NCBI GenBank assembly: GCA_030867185.1 | Contig: CM061497.1 | Location: 35,825,517 to 35,889,516, forward strand | Direction: 5' to 3' | Source of the DNA: Tagetes erecta | Taxonomy: Eukaryota > Streptophyta > Magnoliopsida > Asterales > Asteraceae | DNA: 64,000 nt | Shown: positions 1-11,156 of the stretch, one piece after another | Position numbering within the stretch: the first letter of the stretch is position 1 | Layout: each line of letters starts with the position of its first letter | Position numbers and translations under genes: made by a program | The notes under the pieces: model-generated | The model's input: only the letters and a program-made list of their open reading frames with translations | Databases searched by the model: none | Told to the model about the DNA's origin: nothing

Positions 1-2253
1 CTTTTCTTCTTCTACTATACAATCCAACTTCTCCTTAAGTTCTTCAACTTTGTACTTAGCTTCCTCTATTTCTTCCTTTAGCTTTCGCTTGCGCTCTTCA
101 TTCTTATATTTGGCTTCATATTCTTTTTCTTTGATTTCCTCTTTGGCTTCATGTACTTCATACTCTATCTTTTCATGTAGTTCCTCAACTTTTTCATGAA
201 TCTTTTCTTTGATTTCTTCTATTTTCTTCTCCACTTTTTCTTTCTCTTCTTTCACTTTACATTCAACATTCTCCTTAAATTCTTCTATTTTGTACTTTAG
301 CTCCTCTATTTCTTCCTTGAGCTTTTCCTTATGCTCCTCATTTTTATACTTGGCCTCGTATTCCTTTTCCTTGATTTTGGCTTCCGTCTCTTCAACTTCA
401 CACTCGATCGCTTCTTTGAGTTCTTCCTTCTTGTACTTGATCTCTTCTACTTTGTCTTTCAGTTTTTCTTTGAGTTCCTCTATTTTCTCTTTGAATTTCT
501 CCTTTTCCTCTTCTACTTTACACTCAACATTGTTTTTAAGTTCTTCAACTTTGTATTTGATCTCTTCTACTTCTTCTTTTAGCTTTTCCTTAAGCTCTTC
601 ACTCTTGTACTTGGCTTCATATTCTTTTTCTTTGATCTCCTTTTCAACTTTGTATTTAATCTCTTCTACTTCTTCCTTTATCTTTTCCTTATGCTCTTCA
701 TTCTTGTACTTGGCTTCATATTCTTTTTCTTTGATTTCCTTTTTAGCCTCTTCCACTTCACACTCAATCTTTTCCTTAAGTTCTTCTTTCTTATATTTTG
801 CCTCGTCGACCTTTTCTTCGATTTTTTCCTTGATTTCTTCGATTTTTTCCTTAACTTTCTCTTTGTCCTCTTCAATCTTGTATTCAGCCTCGTGCGCCTT
901 TTTTACGAATTTCTCCTTCTCTTCTTCTATTTTTGTCTCAATCTTTTCCTTCAACTCATGTGACTTGTCATCTTCATGGTAAGACTGCAGTTGTCACAAA
1001 ATGAAAGTTTTGCTCTAAGTTAAAATTCCCATATCATAAAAGTATTTAAAGATAGACTTATGTATTTACTAGTTATCATTTTACAAAAGGAGATAATTAA
1101 TAAGATGCCACCAAGGAATTAACCATATATAAAATAGTGAATATTATATTCGTACATACTCTCTTTTGCCTCCCAAAGTAGTTAATAAAAACCAACAAGA
1201 TTGTATATTTATAATCGAATAAATGATTAGTGTATTTATAAAAAGAAAACTCTTTTGCTACTCTTAAATTTTACAAGTTTGTTTTCTAAATATTAGCTAG
1301 GGGACTAAATTATGATTTGTTGTCTAAATTATTAGGAAACAAAAATATAATTAATGTTATTATAATATAGTATAATTATTATGTGTTAAATTCTCTTAAT
1401 TAGAAGATGAAAAGTGTTAAATTAAGTTTTTTTATATGTTTTAATTGAGATTAATATAAAACATCAAATATTAAAGTTGATAAAAAAATATTTAAATTAT
1501 CCGTTAAAATAAAATAAAAAAAACATTAAAATGTGAGAGCTCGGTTATTCTAGTTTCACAAAAAAAATGGATGTTAATTTATGCAAATTATTTAATTTGT
1601 GCATGCTGGCGCCCAACATACTTTTACAAAAAAAAATCTATAAACATGTGGATCGAACATACGGTTTCTATATAATTAATGTTCTTTTCGTTGGATCGAA
1701 CTAATACTTTCACTATATATTGTTTTATTACGTTCATAATTGCATAGGCATGTGCATGTGTATATATAGGCCGGTGTGTAAATATTTGTAAGTCGATAAA
1801 GTGTATATAGGATGTATAAACAATTGTAATAACTTTGTGAACCTACTAATTACTTGTATCTAATACTTGTTAAAGATGAACCGAAAGAGAGAAAGTAATC
1901 GATAACACACTTACATAATCGTTTTATATGCGTATCACATGTAAAATAATAGATATAATTAAGTATTTTAACTGTTTTCGCAGTTATCTATTTAAAGTTA
2001 GCTTTATATTAAACCTGGCTTCAAATACAGACGTATATATACATATATATGCACATGCCGCAAGAAATCATAACTTAGCGTATTTTTTTTATTGAAATGA
2101 AAAATGGAAACTTACACTGCTGTAGTTGCTTTCTTTCTTCTCTAGCTCGTAGTCGGGTTTCAACTCTGGCAAAACCACCACCTTTACAACACTGACGCTT
2201 TCGCACTCTTCTTCAACCTTAGGGACTTGATGGTAACCTGAATTGTTAGCCAT
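1..2253 (-). CDS. Lys/Glu-rich hendecad coiled-coil protein, 5' part of gene (partial)
   Basis: Two exons are visible: exon 1 at 2116-2253 (46 codons, ATG at 2253, donor GTAAG) and exon 2 from 984 (acceptor CTGCAG) to the left edge. Both are in phase 0, giving at least 374 residues with no stop. The start MANNSGYHQVPKVEEECES is acidic and not a signal peptide. Exon 2 is almost entirely K/E with regularly spaced I/V/L. Many stretches fall into 11-residue units (for example EKVEKKIEEIK, EKIHEKVEELH, EKIEYEVHEAK), and a block around YEAKYKNEE recurs four times at spacings of 33, 87 and 80 residues. Hendecad K/E repeats are typical of group-3 LEA-like or long coiled-coil proteins. I do not recognise the family from the N-terminus, so no function is assigned. 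The 1.1-kb intron (985-2115) is AT-rich and empty. The 257-codon Ser/Phe-rich frame on the plus strand is its antisense shadow. Confidence 0.72.
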
Positions 2254-2402
2254 GATAGCAGGAACAACAAAACACGTATAATGAACGACTCACAACAGAA
2301 ACAAAAACAAAACACAAAGTACACTTGGGTTGCTTGTAGACAATGAAATGAGAGTTGGTTTGAAATATGAACGAATGTGTTTTAAGGAGGAAACAAGGGG
2401 TG

Positions 2403-2410
2403 TTTATATA
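2403..2410 (-). promoter_or_regulatory. Probable TATA box of the K/E-rich gene
   Basis: TATATAAA on the minus strand lies about 150 bases upstream of the ATG at 2253. It sits in an otherwise mixed-composition stretch, which makes it a plausible core promoter. The 2254-2913 interval shows no other gene. Confidence 0.45.
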
Positions 2411-2913
2411 GGAGATTTTCACGCGTAGGAGGTACGAATAGATTGAAAATTGCTAATATTAAAATGAATAAAGAAATGATGGTGACAATTGGCTGGAAAA
2501 TGCCAAAGTGTTAAACCAATGAGGGTGGTTATATATATATTATTGGTCAATGAAGTTGTAATATATTATTGCATAACAAAAATAAGTCTAGAAACAAATG
2601 GCCGCGACTCTAATTTGAAATTAAAAAATTAAAAACTATTCATTTGTTTTCAAAACTTGCAACAAGTTTAATTGAGAATGCTTTCATTATTCAACTTTCG
2701 TATGGTTGAAGTTATCGTCTTAGAAGATTAACGCAGGGAAAATCACCAAAATAGACAATTGATTAAAGTTTTTTTTATTAAATGGATATAAAAATTTCCA
2801 ATCTATATCGATCTCATGAACAAATTTTAATTACATGAGAGATTTCGGTTAATGACGGCGGTACTTTAAGCCCATATTGATTTCAATTGAAAGACTACTC
2901 AAATTGCTATTGA

Positions 2914-3116
2914 TGTTGTGTTGGTTTACAAAGAAGAAAGAACCAAAATAAATAGGTGAATACGTATGTCTAAGAAAGGAAACAAACACACTTGATCTCA
3001 ATCACAACTAGAAATCTTCTTGATATGCAGCAACGTCTCTTTATCCATAGATGTCAACAATCTCCCAGAATAGGAATTGATGTAGTATATTTTTCAATTA
3101 TTTTTATTTTCTAACA
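2914..3116 (-). mobile_element. Copia 3' LTR remnant
   Basis: On the minus strand the purine tract GAGAGGGAG (just above 3116) is followed by TGTTAGA, the classic polypurine tract/LTR junction of Ty1/copia elements. It directly follows the pol fragment at 3197-4325. The far end is set at ...CAACACAACA near 2914, giving a short LTR of about 200 bp. That far boundary is approximate and no partner LTR is in the window. Confidence 0.5.
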
Positions 3117-3196
3117 CTCCCTCTCAAGTTGAGTAGTGGGATTTTCAATTCTGAACTTGTCAAGACAATAACTGAACAATCTAGCGTTCACGGATT

Positions 3197-4325
3197 TTGT
3201 TAGTATATATGCTAATTGATAATCTGATCGAAACATGCTATCTCTATAATCTCGTCTTCAAGTTTTTCTTTAATGAATTGTGTCTATCCACCTCGCATGC
3301 TTTGTATGATCGTGTTGAATATGATTTTCTGAAATTTGTATTGCAGTTTTGTTATCACATAAAACTCTACTCACTTCTGCTTGAGGAAATCCAACAGTCA
3401 AAAGTTTGCATATCCAAAGTACTTCCGCTATGCATCATGCAATCCCTCAAAATTCAGCTTCGGCATTAGATAAAGCTAGAATTTTTTTTCTTCTCCATGT
3501 AACTAGGTTTCCACCTACCAAAGTAATATATTCCAATGTTGATCTTCGAGTCCCTTTTAACTCCTGCCCTGGGTTTTGAGACGTTTGATTGGTAGAAAGA
3601 GAACCCCATGGCCCGAAGTTCCTTTGAGATATCTTAGAATCCTCCATATTGCTTCCATGTGAGTCACTTGAGGTTGATGCATAAAATGACTCACCACCCC
3701 AACTACGCACACATGCAATGTGTGGGTGAGTATATGAGAGGTATATCAACTTACATACCAAGCGTTGGTATATTTATTTGTCCACTAACTCTACTCCTTC
3801 TTCCAAATAGAGTTTATGGTTCACCATTATTGGAGTGTGTCAGCTTGTTTGCAATCAATCATTCTCGTCTCGGTTAGAAGGTCAAGTATCTATTTCTTTT
3901 GATATATGAGGATTTCCCCGTTTAGACCTTATAAGTACCTCAATTCCAAGAAAGTATATAGGCCTTCCTAAATCTTTCGTTTTAATTTCTGTGGACAAAC
4001 TTGCTTCAGTTTCTTTACTTATTCCTCATCATTACCTCTAATGATTATATCATCAACATATACAATCAGACATGTTACGAGTTTATCTCTTTGTTTAAAG
4101 AATAACGTGTGATCAGAGTTGCTTTGATGAAATCTACATCCTTTCATTGCTAGAGTAAATATACTGAACCGGGCTCGTGGGGATTGCTTAAGCTCGTAGA
4201 AAGTTTTCTTTAATCGGAATTCTTCCCATGGTTTGAAGCTCTCGACACTTCCGAGTAGAGGTTCCATATAAACCTCTTCTTTTAGTTCTCAATGTAGGAA
4301 GACATTCAAAACATCAAGTTAAACA
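3197..4325 (-). pseudogene. Degenerate Ty1/copia pol fragment (RT to RNase H)
   Basis: Reading the minus strand from about 4325 gives an LDVLNVFLH-like segment, a stop, then ELKEEVYMEP, the copia RT block before the catalytic motif. A frame at 4019-4267 carries YELKQSPRA and the RT catalytic motif YVDDIII. The frame at 3447-3761 ends with GGNLVTWRRKK and LSNAEAEF, the RNase H start. Further down are CDNKTAIQISEN and QHDHTKH, the RNase H end. Several frameshifts and in-frame stops separate these pieces, so the element is dead. Gag, protease and integrase are absent, so this is a 5'-truncated relic leading into the LTR remnant at 2914-3116. Confidence 0.88.
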
Positions 4326-4410
4326 GACTGATATTATATGTGATTAAATGCTAATGTTTGTGTATTTTATTGTGGTTAACTATTTGGAATTATATAACTA
4401 TGGTGGTATC

Positions 4411-5024
4411 TGTATATGTAGGGATGGCAATGGGGGCGGGTATAGGTAATCCCATACCCGTACCCGTTTAGAAATGGGTGTCCCATACCCGCCCCCATAC
4501 CCGTCGGGTATATGTCGGGTATTTACCCGTCAGGTATCGGGCATACCCGCCGGTAATCGGGTATACCCATTAATAATTCAAAACGTACCCGTCGGGCATA
4601 CCCGTCGGGTATATACAATACATCATAATATCAAAATGAAATGATACTTCAAATTATCATTATATCATATTGAATAATACCATAATTTATAAAGAAATTA
4701 AAAATATATAACGAGATACATAATATATATTTTAGTTAACAATATATTTAACTAACATAAAATAAAAAAAAACAATTAAGCAAACATAATATATAAATAA
4801 ATAATATTAAATTATTTTCGGGTATGTTAACGGGTATGACTAATCGGGTCGGGTAAACGGGTATACAAGGCAATCCCATACCCGTCCCATACCCGCGAAA
4901 TTTTTTGTTTTTAATCACATACCCGACCCCATACCCGTTTACCCGTCCCCGTACCCGTCCCAAATGTCTCGGGTTTCGGGTTTCCCCATCGGGTTTGGGT
5001 TTGATTACCATCCCTATGTATATG
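4411..5024. mobile_element. Non-autonomous hAT element with 8-bp TSD
   Basis: The element spans 4419-5016 (598 bp). It begins TAGGGATGGCAAT and ends ATTACCATCCCTA, inverted copies with one mismatch. It is flanked by perfect 8-bp direct repeats TGTATATG (4411-4418 and 5017-5024), the hAT hallmark. Both ends are rich in short repeats of TACCCG/CGGGTA in both orientations, as in hAT subterminal regions bound by transposase. The middle is AT-rich with no transposase frame, so it would depend on an autonomous relative. Confidence 0.9.
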
Positions 5025-8000
5025 TAGGTTAAACGGATGTTTCGAGAGTTAACGGGAAGATAGTACATGTTGGAAAGGCCACCAAATGAAGAAAATAAGA
5101 TTTTTGGTGTTGAAATTCATGGTCGTAAAGGGCAGCCGTAAGACAGAAGAGTTTGGCCGTAAAGGGAATCTGAGGGGCCGTAGCTTACAGTGGCTGTGAC
5201 GGGGATTCTTTATAAAAACACGATTTTTAGGGTTTTGGGGAGATCTTTCAATCTATTTGATTTGGGAGGCTAAGGGACGAACCAAGGGAGAGTTCTACTC
5301 AATTTTCCATCATTCCAAGCTTACGAATCATCAAACCATCATCCACCATGTCATTCTACACCAAATCCGAATATCAATTCGTCAATATGAGTGGCTAATT
5401 CCATTGTGGTTATTTCCGGGTGAAAGATTCTTTCAAGTCATTTGTTTGGTTCCTTGTTTAGGTTTGTTTTCTATTTGATATTCTAAGATGAACTATGTGA
5501 TTTAGATATTGTCGTGATTATTACTAAACTAATTGATTGGTTTTCGGTTTTCAACATTTTCGTTGTCTACTCATAAAGATTAGTAATTAGTAATTGTTTG
5601 GCAATTGATTTATCATTACATAGAAGTAATATTTCATGATTAAAACTTAAACCATTGAACTTAACATTGTCTTTGAATCTGAATCCCAGGAATGACTACA
5701 TGTTTAATTAATAGTTAATTCATCTTTACAAGTTATTTGCTTTCAATTTGCAATTACAATCAACCCATAACTCAAGGTTTACATTTATGCACTTGTTCAA
5801 TTTCTTATTTCAGTTCAATGATCGACTAGTTACTTTAAGCATTGACCACAAATTCCTTGTTGATTCGATATCATACTTACCCTTACTATTAAGGGTGAAT
5901 AGAAACTCTATGTACTTTATTTTTGACCGACCAAACGACCTCGATCAGTTAATGTAATAAACAAAAATAAATAAATAAAAAATCAACGTTTTCATTGTTT
6001 CTTTTCTTTTTTACTTCCATTGTGTCGTTTGTAAATTTTTGACACAACAAAAGACCAATGAAAGTAAAAAATAAAAAGACGCAATGAAAACATAGATTTT
6101 TTTTAATATTTTTCGTTTATATTTTTTATGAAAGAGGATGACGTGGGAACAAAGTATCCGAAACACTTTTTTGAAATTTGATTTACATTGAGAGTTATAT
6201 TTTTTTAATGTGTCATTGTGTCTTTTCTTTACCATTGTGTTCTTCTCACACTTTGTACCAAAAAATAACTTTGTAACATCATTTGAAAAGTAACAACAAT
6301 AATTTTTTTTATATAAATATGTATATAAAATATATTATAATGACATTAATTAATTACATTTTGGTCTCCTAATATTTAAAAGAATCATAAAAAAAATAAG
6401 ATTAGTTATATTTTCAACTCTCTCTTATTAAATGTGTGATGAGTCGATTTATATATGAGATTATTCTTATTTTAAATTACAAAAGTTCGGTAAATATAAT
6501 AAAAGGATTTCTATTGTTAGTGGGAGAAAACAAACAATTAAATGTTAATGAGGGGATAAGGATTCGTTGATTTGGTATTGGTTTCTTTTTAGTGATTACG
6601 TTCATTTGATAATTAAGAATAAACCATTTGATTAAGATTAGATGACTTTCTAACTACTTTGCAATATATTTATAACCACTAACATCTTAAACCATCATGT
6701 GGCCAACATACATACATACACATACACATGCACACATACATACATGTTTGTATGGTTCCACACGAAACGGATATACGTACATATATAAGCGGTTCCGTCG
6801 GAAATAGGTTTTGTATGAAACATACAAACACTCCACAGCATGAATCTTGTACGTCTGATTTAACTCCCAATATTTTAGTTATAGGGTGGTGAACTTTATC
6901 AGTACCAACATGTCTCTTGATCGAGGACTAATCGAGTTAAGGCTTGTTATTATTTTACTTTGTGCAATAAAATTAACATTATAGTTGAGATTTCATCGAT
7001 GCACCCATGACATAACTATATATGCATCAAATACATTACAATAGTGTATACCAAAACTTAACACTTTGATACACAATCTATAGTGATTATCAAATTACAA
7101 TATGTTGTTCATCAAAACTTTACACTTTTGTTGCATAATAAACATGAGTTTGAAGCTTTGTAATGATTAATATGCATATTTGGTGTTTTGCGTTGTTAAA
7201 AAAATACTACTAAAAACTGAAATTTTTTTAGACAAACATAGTTGTCTTAACATAGTCATAACTCGTAATATTGTAGCCAAACGAAAGTACCATAAAAAAT
7301 CGTATTGTAGGAAAAAATACGTAGCAAATTTATTTTAGACAATATTGCAATAACTTTAGCTACAAAATTGATACAAAAATGGGTTTTCGCAATATTTGCG
7401 ACAATTTAGCCACAAAGTTAGTTTTTTTATAACTTAGTTATGCATTTTGATTTGCAACAAAATAACGACAAATTATAGTTATTTTGTCGGGAAATTGTAA
7501 GATAAATTAGGGACTTTTTCATTTTCATTATTTGTCAAAAACGTTGTCATAAACTTGTCGTAAATATTGAATTGTCGAAAATTTATCGAAAACTGTTGTA
7601 TCAAAAACTGTTGTATCAAAAACCATTAAAGGTGTAGGTATTTTCCATCCAAACTTAATTCGAAGGCAAAAAATATTCTCATAGTTCTTCAATAAAAAAT
7701 AATATTCACATTAAACATTTCTCTATGGGTGTGTGATTAAAGTCTAGTTGCTCTTTCTCCATGAAACGAGTTCAAGTGTCATATTTAAAAATGAATTCCT
7801 CCTAATATATATACATAATTGCTTTTAATGAAGGAAGATAATTCATATTATTACAAGTTGGCCATGTTTAAAAAGAGGGAAAGGAGGAGCCAAATTTGGT
7901 TACGTCTAAGACCCTCATCATCATCATATATATTTGATTGTCAATATTCTTAACCCAAAGACAAGCATATTATAATTAATTATCATAATAATATTTTAAT

Positions 8001-8118
8001 AGCGAATTTATTTAGGGTGTATTATAACTTAAAAAAATTGTTTTATTTAATTGTTGCACAAGTTTAGTGAGGTGATACATTTATAATATTGATTACATTA
8101 TTTCAGAAAATAATTAAC
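5025..8118. other. Gene-free AT-rich stretch
   Basis: No gene supported. Short frames up to 74 codons have no recognisable motif. The interval 7200-7640 repeats short words such as GCGACAATT and a doubled CTGTTGTATCAAAAA, possibly the end region of an old DNA transposon, but no boundaries could be fixed. Confidence 0.5.
6706..6745. repeat. CATA/CACA microsatellite
   Basis: Runs of CATACATA with interspersed CACA form a simple tetranucleotide/dinucleotide repeat. The 63-codon frame across it is a product of the repeat. Confidence 0.75.
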
Positions 8119-8383
8119 TTTTTTTAAGAACGAAACTAATAAAGGATAACCTAATAGCGAAAGACTATCTATACGCTTTGCAAACACATACAATGTTGGG
8201 TAGCCCAAGTACACATATTTTAGGGGAAATTACCCGATTCTAATTCGGGGAAAATCAGTAATTCGTCCGTCTGTAGGCCTGACAACAAACCAGCGGTAAA
8301 ACTCATTCGGATCAGGGATCGAACTTGTGATTTTACAAGTCTCCCTTCATTACCCTCAATCCACCTCTGCGATCCCAAAGTGT
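8119..8383 (-). mobile_element. SINE, 5'-truncated and diverged copy
   Basis: Read on the minus strand, this matches the SINE at 9173-9506 over most of its length. Shared blocks include GAAGGGAGACTTG, TTTTACCGCT, TGTTGTC-GGCCTAC, CCCCGAATT, GGCTACCCA and TTATTxGTTTCG. It ends in a short poly-A (plus-strand T run 8119-8125). The tRNA-like head present in the other copy is missing, so this one is 5'-truncated, and its many mismatches mark it as older. No target duplication was found. Confidence 0.75.
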
Positions 8384-9157
8384 TGATACTGGCAATTAAA
8401 CTTGGGACTCTTTTGGAATAAATTGTTAACTGATTAAAAAAAAGTTTAGGTAATTAAATGATTCTGGTGATGACGTGTTCATTATTTTTTTAAGAACAAC
8501 GATTGATGCAACGACCTATGACCGATGCATTATGACGTGCAAATCGAATTACGCATCTAACACCGATAAGTGTTTTTCTTCAGCATTGGGGCTTCTCTAT
8601 TACTGCGACCGGAGCGAAAGCTTACCACAACCTTCGTACGTGTCAAGTTGATTGGATTCAAGTCGTCAACCAACCGTTAAAAAAACAGTTTTAACCATAT
8701 CACGTAAACACTTTGACTCAGATACAAAACTGGGTGGTAGCCTGGAACAAACTTATATGACAGTAATAAGTAAGACATGCGAGAATGTCATGTAACATGC
8801 ATTTGCTAATAACTATTGTATAAGTACGTGTAGATAGATTATTATACGAGTGTTGTTAAAATTAAAAAAATTAGTAGAAACAGAAAAGGTATGTAACGAA
8901 AAAGAATGAACACGCTGTCAAGCATTACCATTACTGTCAATTGCCACGTGACGTCCACCTAAGCAGGGTCCCACACACCGAAATACAAGCATTTCTAGTG
9001 GAGCAGGTAGATTCATACGTCGTCGTTTCTTCTTATATATGGCGGCTAAATAAATACCATTCAACAACTCCTCTAAATTTTCTTCTAGCCATCGTCCCTT
9101 TCTGGGACCCACCCTTTCATATGATGTTGGTCGGTTTGACTAATAGAACTAGTTGTA
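8384..9157. other. Gene-free interval between SINE copies
   Basis: Nothing recognisable. Overlapping short frames on both strands near 8918-9162 show no motif. Confidence 0.4.
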
Positions 9158-9521
9158 TTTAGAAAATGAGTTGCAACTTCCAATGTTGTGTAGTGGTAAG
9201 AGGCTTGAATTCTTCAAAAGAGACCCAAGTTCTAGTCCCACTACCACCACTTTAAAAGGGGCAAATGGGGGCAATGAAGGGAGACTTGTGGCCAACATAA
9301 ATTCGATCTCTGAGCCAAACGGGTTTTACCGCTAGCTTGTTGTCGTGCCTACGGGCTAGTGGGTTTCCCCCGAATTGGAGTTGGTTTAATAGGTGAGCTT
9401 CGGCTACCCAGCGCTGTCTGTGTTCGCAGAGCGTTTGGGGTCGCCTTTCGTCATTGGGTTATCCCGGGTAGCCGCGCTTTATTCGTTTCGCTGTCCAAAA
9501 AAAAAATTTAGAAAATGAGTT
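9158..9521 (+). mobile_element. tRNA-derived SINE with 15-bp target duplication
   Basis: The element occupies 9173-9506 (334 bp) and is bounded by perfect 15-bp direct repeats TTTAGAAAATGAGTT (9158-9172 and 9507-9521). Its head contains TAGTGGTAAGAGG, a box-A-like word, and GTTCTAGTCCC, a box-B-like word about 40 bases on, as in tRNA-derived Pol III promoters. It ends in an A-run (9497-9506). It has no open frame and would be moved by a LINE reverse transcriptase. The perfect duplication suggests a fairly recent insertion compared with the copy at 8119-8383. Confidence 0.88.
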
Positions 9522-11156
9522 CGATGATGTAATATTATCCTTTTTTTACCCTACATGTTTTGAGTTTGCGACCAAACATAATCCGAAAACACAGATTATG
9601 TTGAATAAGTCGAGTTAAGAGTTAGCTGGTGTAAAGTTGAGTTTGGTTCAGTTAAGTTAATTGAGCTTGTGTCTAGTTTCATTTGTTTGAGCTCTATATC
9701 CACAATGCGAGCTTGGTTTGTGAGAAAGTATGCAATCTTGACTTGGGGCTTGATCAGCTCAAACACGACCGAAGACTTTATTATTCATGATTTATTTATT
9801 TTATTGTCGATGCGCGTTAATGCGTTATGATAGGGATTCGTTTGGTCATCGTGATGTTTAATCTGAATCTAGTTTGACAATTCAAAAGAAAGATCATTAG
9901 ATCAAAGTGGCCAACTGATTAATTGGTTCAATAAAGACGTCCAAACGAAAATTTTCAAATGTAAACGTCTGGTGTGCAAAATAAGAAATGATACTCACAT
10001 TAGCATAAGACCTGCAACGCAGTACAACGAATTTGACAAAATTTTTTATCATCATGGCCAATCAAGTGCAGTACCATCTAACCGTGCAAAAATGAGGTTC
10101 AAATCAAATATGAACCCCATGTGATTAAGAAATGTGAGAAATAGTTTAGGTTTATTGTTTGCAATCACATAAAACCAGATTTATCCAACTTTGCATGCCC
10201 ATATGCAAACAATAATATCATATCTCAAATGAGTTCAATCCTCTATGAGCATAGTCACAATCTTTCAACACTAAAAAATGTTTAGTGTACCATAAATATC
10301 AAACAAGATATCCAAATTCACTCAACTATATATTCTATTAACACTTGACTTAACAAAACGATTTATTTTATTATCAATATAGGTATATGGTGCGTAAAAT
10401 TATACATGTTTTTTATATCATTTAAACCTCGTTTTATATTTTTTTCACTAAAAAATAAGGTGACATCATCTCAAAAGGTCTAATTCGATATTTCAGGACA
10501 ACTTAGCTGGAAAAAGATGAAACGAAGCAAAAAATACAAAAAAATAAGCAAAAACTCAAAAAATCCAACAAGACATATGCCGTACTCAATAAAAACATGG
10601 GTCGTGCCCAATAAAGACATCGGTCGTGCCCCAATAAGACACGCCTCATGTCTACCTCAGAAACAACAAAAAGATTACTCTGACCTAAAGAAGCTTTTAT
10701 AAATCAAGGTTTAGTTGGCACAGGGTCGTGCCTTACCACCCATCCACCATAAAGGTAGCTAGACTTCCAAGTTGTGGCACGAAGTAGGGAAGACTTTTCA
10801 TTTAGATTTTTCAGATGCTGGAGTGAGTTCTTGAGAAAGAACAGAACTAGACTTCAAAGGAGAAGTCGGAAGAAGATCAACCGAGAGTCCCCGGCTTTCC
10901 TATGCTCTTTATAAAGTAGTTTGAGGGCCTTAACTTAAGAAAGGTAGACCGTCGGGGTAAGGAAAGGGTTGATGTACATTGATTTTTCATATATAGAGAG
11001 ATTCCCCTGTATAGCTAGCCTTCTTCTTCAGCAGAGACTCTGCGTAGTATACCTATGGACGGTACATTTAATCAAACAAAGCCTCTCGACTTGCTTGTTG
11101 GTTCGCGGTCTGCTTCTCTTTTGATCCGCGGTCTGCCACCGATAGGTGGCCGATCG
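9522..11156. other. Gene-free interval left of the 9-kb retroelement
   Basis: No gene supported. Around 10580-10740 the word GTCGTGCC recurs several times. 10800-11156 is less AT-rich and may be a piece of another retroelement that the 9-kb element entered, but I cannot name it. Confidence 0.4.

Noticed and set aside
209..982. 257-codon Ser/Phe-rich plus-strand frame
   Set aside because: It is the antisense of the K/E-rich exon: E/K codons read backwards give S/F/L. The minus strand has proper splice sites and a start exon.
7200..7640. CACTA-type transposon end
   Set aside because: Starts like TACTACTAAAAACTG and has repeated short words, but no partner end or 3-bp duplication was found.
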